46,333 nt of DNA from Merdimmobilis hominis (GTDB lineage: Bacteria; Bacillota; Clostridia; Oscillospirales; Ruminococcaceae), in assembly GCF_900104615.1 (NCBI RefSeq), contig NZ_LT629939.1, positions 1,032,717-1,079,049 of the forward strand, in the 5' to 3' direction. A program made the position numbers and the translations under genes. The notes under the pieces are model-generated. The model searched no databases. It was not told the DNA's origin and was given only the letters and a program-made list of their open reading frames with translations. Positions 43,943-46,333 of the stretch are shown in pieces (positions within the stretch are counted from its first letter, which is position 1; every line of letters begins with the position of its first letter).

Positions 43943-43971
43943 ATAATACCCCATCCATTAGCTTTTGTCAA
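43943..43971 (-). promoter_or_regulatory. Strong promoter of the RNA candidate
   Basis: Minus strand TTGACA (43971-43966), 17-nt spacer, TATTAT (43948-43943). It is divergent from the DUF1292 promoter at 44031-44059. Confidence 0.75.
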
Positions 43972-44030
43972 TAGTTATTTTCCACATTTTATTATAAATT
44001 TTATTCAAAAATTCCTGCCGCAACAAGTTC

Positions 44031-44059
44031 TTGACAACCTTCCCCGGATGCATTAAACT
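44031..44059 (+). promoter_or_regulatory. Promoter of the DUF1292 gene
   Basis: TTGACA (44031-44036), 17-nt spacer, TAAACT (44054-44059). A GCCCC/GGGGC hairpin lies in the leader (about 44076-44093). Confidence 0.7.
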
Positions 44060-44142
44060 GAGATATGAAAAGAGCAGCCCCTCAACCCGGGGCGCTGAAT
44101 TAACAAGCATCATTCCCGCCCAGCGTGGAATGGGGAGGATTT

Positions 44143-44439
44143 ATGGAACAGAACGAGTTTGGCAATGACATTTTGACTTTGGTGGATGAAGAAGGCGTGG
44201 AGCATTCCTTCGAGGTGCTGGACGCTATGGATTTCGAAGATGGCCACTACCTGGCCATGGTCCCGGTATTTGAGGAATCCGAAGAACTTCTGGACGACAT
44301 GGGCGAGCTGGTAATCCTCAAAGCCGCTGGGGAAGAAGAAGACAGCTATCTGGAGCCCATTGAGGACGAGGATGAGTTCAACAAAGTCGCTGAAATCTTT
44401 ATGGACCGCTTAAAAGACACCTTCGAATTCGAAGACTAA
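44143..44439 (+). CDS. DUF1292 domain protein (YrzB family)
   Basis: A 98-residue very acidic protein. It starts MEQNEFGNDILTLVDEEGVEHSFEVLDAMDF, the DUF1292 pattern (D.I.L.DE.G.E..FE.LD...), and ends in NKVAEIFMDRLKDTFEFED. DUF1292 proteins are conserved in Firmicutes, usually near yrrK/ruvX and alaS; their function is unknown. ATG 44143 is preceded by GGGGAGG. It is followed by the 6S-like RNA candidate. Confidence 0.88.
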   Translation: MEQNEFGNDILTLVDEEGVEHSFEVLDAMDFEDGHYLAMVPVFEESEELLDDMGELVILKAAGEEEDSYLEPIEDEDEFNKVAEIFMDRLKDTFEFED

Positions 44440-44469
44440 TACCTGTGAAAAAAATCCCTGCTGTATACG

Positions 44470-44640
44470 ATACTGTCGCCGCTTTATAATCCAACACTTA
44501 CTTTTCGGGAGAGCCATTCTCCTCTGACCGATTGCAGACCTCCCGGCCCAGCCGGACGAAGGGAGCATGACCTCAGAGGGAGCTCACCCACCTGTCTTCG
44601 GACGGGTTTTAAAAGGCGATGGAACGGTACGGCGGGGTAT
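44470..44640 (+). ncRNA. Candidate 6S RNA (ssrS-like)
   Basis: About 170-180 nt that can fold as a long interrupted rod. The ends close by ATAC/GTAT (44470-44473 with 44637-44640) and CGCC/GGCG (44477-44480 with 44631-44634). Internally CTCCTCTGA (44519-44527) pairs with TCAGAGGGAG (44573-44582) with one bulge, enclosing CTCCC/GGGAG (44540-44544 with 44561-44565). A UUCG-capped hairpin (44590-44607) lies on the 3' side, and a T run follows at 44641. No ORF. In B. subtilis the 6S RNA gene bsrA lies beside yrvM (tcdA), the gene next door here. The family call is inference from shape, size and neighbour. Confidence 0.4.
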
Positions 44641-44675
44641 TTTTTTGTTTTTTTGAGGAAAAGGAGGATCATCGT

Positions 44676-45404
44676 ATGTCCCATTGGCAAGCGCGCACCG
44701 CGCTGATTTTAGGGGAAAGCGCCCTCTCCCGGCTGGCTGACGCCAGGGTTGCGGTGCTGGGCTTAGGCGGCGTGGGGGGCAGCGCAGCGGAGGCCCTCTG
44801 CCGGGCTGGCGTCGGCCACCTGCTCCTTGTGGACCACGACACAGTGGATGAAACCAACCTGAACCGGCAGCTTTTCGCCACCCGGGACGTGCTGGGGAAG
44901 AAAAAATGCCTAGTTGCTAAGCAGCGGCTTTCCACCATCCACCCAGAGGCGGAGATCCTCGCCGCTGACCAGTTTTACCTGCCGGACAACTGCAATTTCC
45001 TCTTTGATTTTAAGCCCGATTATGTGGTGGACGCCATCGACACGGTCACTGCCAAGCTCCACCTGGCCAAAGCCTGCTGGGAGAGGGGGATCCCCCTCAT
45101 CGCCTGCCTGGGCACCGGCAACCGCCTAGACCCCTCCAAACTGACGGTGGGGGACATCGCAGACACCTCCGGGTGTGGCTGTCCCCTGGCCCGGGTCCTG
45201 CGCCGGGAGCTGAAAAAGCAGGGAGTCCCCCGGCTGCGGGTGGTCTTTTCCACCGAACAGCCCCTGCCTGCACAGGTGGCGGCGGATTCCCCTGCCGGGC
45301 GGCACAGCCCGGGGAGCAGCCCCTTTGTCCCACCAGCGGCAGGCTGCCTTCTCGCGTCGGTGGTTGTCCGGGATTGTTGTCAAATGGATGGGGGATCCAA
45401 ATAA
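44676..45404 (+). CDS. tcdA: tRNA threonylcarbamoyladenosine dehydratase
   Basis: An E1-like (ThiF/MoeB superfamily) enzyme that cyclises t6A37 to ct6A using ATP. The 242 residues show VLGLGGVGGSAAEALCRAGV (nucleotide-binding loop), LVDHDTVDETNLNRQLFA, VVDAIDTVTAKLHL, CLGTGNRLDPSKLTVGDI and the TcdA-type GCGCPLARVLRRELKK; the C-terminus is hydrophobic. ATG 44676 follows AAAGGAGG. tsaE and tsaB, which make its substrate modification, are 7 kb away in this window. The leader contains the 6S-like RNA candidate. Confidence 0.93.
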   Translation: MSHWQARTALILGESALSRLADARVAVLGLGGVGGSAAEALCRAGVGHLLLVDHDTVDETNLNRQLFATRDVLGKKKCLVAKQRLSTIHPEAEILAADQFYLPDNCNFLFDFKPDYVVDAIDTVTAKLHLAKACWERGIPLIACLGTGNRLDPSKLTVGDIADTSGCGCPLARVLRRELKKQGVPRLRVVFSTEQPLPAQVAADSPAGRHSPGSSPFVPPAAGCLLASVVVRDCCQMDGGSK

Positions 45405-45419
45405 TAGCAAATTTTCTGC

Positions 45420-45448
45420 TTGTGTTTTATTTGTTTTTTTGGTATATT
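45420..45448 (+). promoter_or_regulatory. Promoter of the lipoprotein gene at 45.5 kb
   Basis: TTGTGT (45420-45425), 17-nt spacer, TATATT (45443-45448). Confidence 0.5.
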
Positions 45449-45498
45449 GTGATAAAGTGAGTTGCGTATCACTGAAACAAATGAGGAGGTTTATCCCA

Positions 45499-46089
45499 AT
45501 GAAAAAGACAAAAATGCTTTCCGGCCTTTTGGCTGTAGTTCTGGTGTTTGGCTTGGCTCTGGCCGGCTGCGGAAGCAAAGTACAAGGCGAGCCTGGTGAC
45601 GCTGTCCTAGGCTGCATGGAGTCCTTCAAAGCTATGGATTTTGACGCCATGGCCAACTATGTCTCCAAAACCGAGGAGATCCAGACCCTCAAAGACGAGT
45701 TTTCTTCTGAGGACTTGGACATTGTCAAAATGGTTTTGAAGCGGGCCACTTTTGAAGTGGTCAGCACCGACAAGGCTTCCGATGGCAAAACTGCCGAAGT
45801 CACCTTGAAGATCACCAACGTGGATATGAATGAAGCAATGACCGTCGCCCAGGAAAATCTGATGGCGTGGGCGATCGAGGAAGCTGCTAAGCCCGCCGCC
45901 GAGCAGCCTACCGAAGATGAAATCATGGCCAAAACTATGGAGATGTTGGACGCCGCCATCTCTGCGGAAGACGCCAAAACTTTGAGCAGCGAAGTCACCG
46001 TCCCCACCGCTGTGGAGGAGAACAAGTGGATCGTCACCGATCTGCCCGATGATGTCCTGAACGCACTGGCCGGCGGTATGGAGCTGTAA
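45499..46089 (+). CDS. Putative lipoprotein, DUF4878/DUF5105-like
   Basis: A 196-residue lipoprotein: signal peptide MLSGLLAVVLVFGLALAGC (C24) and a compact alpha+beta domain starting GDAVLGCMESFKAMDFDAMANYVSK, the opening typical of NTF2-like lipoprotein domains in Firmicutes (residues that pack a helix against a curved sheet), then FEVVSTDKASDGKTAEVTLKITNVDM and VEENKWIVTDLPDDVLNALAGGM. A helical insert rich in Ala/Glu sits at about 110-150. The function is unknown. GAGGAGGT precedes the ATG; its own promoter and terminator make it monocistronic. Confidence 0.75.
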   Translation: MKKTKMLSGLLAVVLVFGLALAGCGSKVQGEPGDAVLGCMESFKAMDFDAMANYVSKTEEIQTLKDEFSSEDLDIVKMVLKRATFEVVSTDKASDGKTAEVTLKITNVDMNEAMTVAQENLMAWAIEEAAKPAAEQPTEDEIMAKTMEMLDAAISAEDAKTLSSEVTVPTAVEENKWIVTDLPDDVLNALAGGMEL

Positions 46090-46104
46090 TACCAAGTACA
46101 TAAA

Positions 46105-46146
46105 ACAAAGGGCCTGTGGGGAGATCTTCCCTGCAGGCCCTTTTGT
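46105..46146 (+). terminator. Terminator of the lipoprotein gene at 45.5 kb
   Basis: ACAAAGGGCCTG (46105-46116) pairs with CAGGCCCTTTTGT (46134-46146) with one bulge, and a GGG/CCC mini-stem lies in the loop. TTTT lies in the right arm. Confidence 0.75.
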
Positions 46147-46280
46147 GCGTGAGAGATATACCCACAAAGCAGAAAATTCTTTTCCATGAATGGGATTTCC
46201 CGCCCGGCGCTGGAGCTGCATATTTTTAAAACCAAATGGAATGCTAATCCAAAGAAGTTCCCAAAAAGGAGGAAGATACT

Positions 46281-46333
46281 GTGAACCGGATCAAAAGCGG
46301 CCTATTGGGCTTTGCGGCGGGCCTCCTCAACGG
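46281..46333 (+). CDS. Start of a membrane protein, probably TSUP (TauE/SafE) family (cut by window edge)
   Basis: GTG 46281 is preceded by AAAAAGGAGG at 8-nt spacing. The 17 visible codons read NRIKSGLLGFAAGLLNG after the start, resembling the N-terminal GLLAGxxNGLxGxGGG of TauE/SafE sulfite/organosulfonate exporters. Too little is visible for certainty. Confidence 0.45.
   Translation, partial: MNRIKSGLLGFAAGLLN

Noticed and set aside
44540-44570. Resemblance of GGACGAAGGGAGCA to the SRP RNA apical loop
   Set aside because: The diagnostic GGAA tetraloop with its flanking symmetric loop is not formed; shape and neighbour fit 6S RNA better.

Overview
The window is a continuous piece of chromosome from a moderately GC-rich anaerobic Firmicute, most likely a Clostridia of the Oscillospiraceae/Ruminococcaceae type. 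The evidence is a one-piece pyruvate:ferredoxin oxidoreductase, formate-tetrahydrofolate ligase, a double-cubane reductase with its ATP-driven activase, a two-gene SUF-like Fe-S system, Ser-rich lipoproteins, strong AGGAGG ribosome binding sites, frequent TTG/GTG starts and the Firmicutes order glmU-prs-pth-mfd. I see no tRNA, rRNA, CRISPR array, transposase or phage gene. Apart from the intergenic RNA candidates this looks like stable core and near-core chromosome.

Layout. 1-2.2 kb: glycogen genes glgB and the start of glgC (minus). 2.5-4.5 kb: yjiM/yjiL-type double-cubane reductase and activase (plus). 4.6-6.2 kb: pyrG (minus). 6.7-10.2 kb: pyruvate:ferredoxin oxidoreductase (minus), divergent from a CNNM/CBS transporter-like protein and a small membrane protein (10.5-12.4 kb). 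12.6-14.4 kb: three lipoprotein genes, two of them tandem paralogues. 14.4-16.4 kb: a VOC protein and a first MATE exporter (minus). 16.8-19.0 kb: a Ser-rich lipoprotein and an SGNH hydrolase (plus). 19.1-20.4 kb: a second MATE exporter (minus). 21.2-22.8 kb: smsC-smsB (plus). 23-24 kb: gap (minus). 24.5-25.7 kb: an orphan soluble histidine kinase (plus). 25.8-33.7 kb: glmU-prs-pth-mfd-foldase-like lipoprotein (minus). 34-35.1 kb: a rodA-type SEDS gene (minus). 35.4-39.4 kb: fhs-tsaE-tsaB-rpiB-upp (plus). 39.5-43.2 kb: Xaa-Pro peptidase, LCP-like protein and two cyclophilins (minus). 43.4-44.0 kb: a promoter-to-terminator transcription unit with no convincing protein. 44.1-46.3 kb: DUF1292 gene, a 6S-like RNA candidate, tcdA, a lipoprotein and the start of a probable TSUP transporter (plus).

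How the genes work together. PFOR, gap, fhs and glycogen synthesis make up a fermentative carbon core. pyrG, upp and prs supply nucleotides. smsCB would supply Fe-S clusters for PFOR and the double-cubane enzyme. tsaE, tsaB and tcdA belong to t6A/ct6A tRNA modification. glmU, rodA and the LCP-like protein serve the envelope, and the foldase-like and cyclophilin proteins serve protein folding.

The most unusual signals are at RNA level. They are a roughly 560-nt transcript unit at 43.4-43.97 kb with mutually exclusive long-range pairings and no credible ORF; a 13-bp hairpin that buries the start codon of the SGNH hydrolase; an overlapping mini-ORF plus Shine-Dalgarno hairpin in front of a MATE exporter; an inverted repeat exactly between the -35 and -10 of the smsCB promoter, followed by terminator-like leader hairpins; and a 6S-like RNA candidate next to tcdA.
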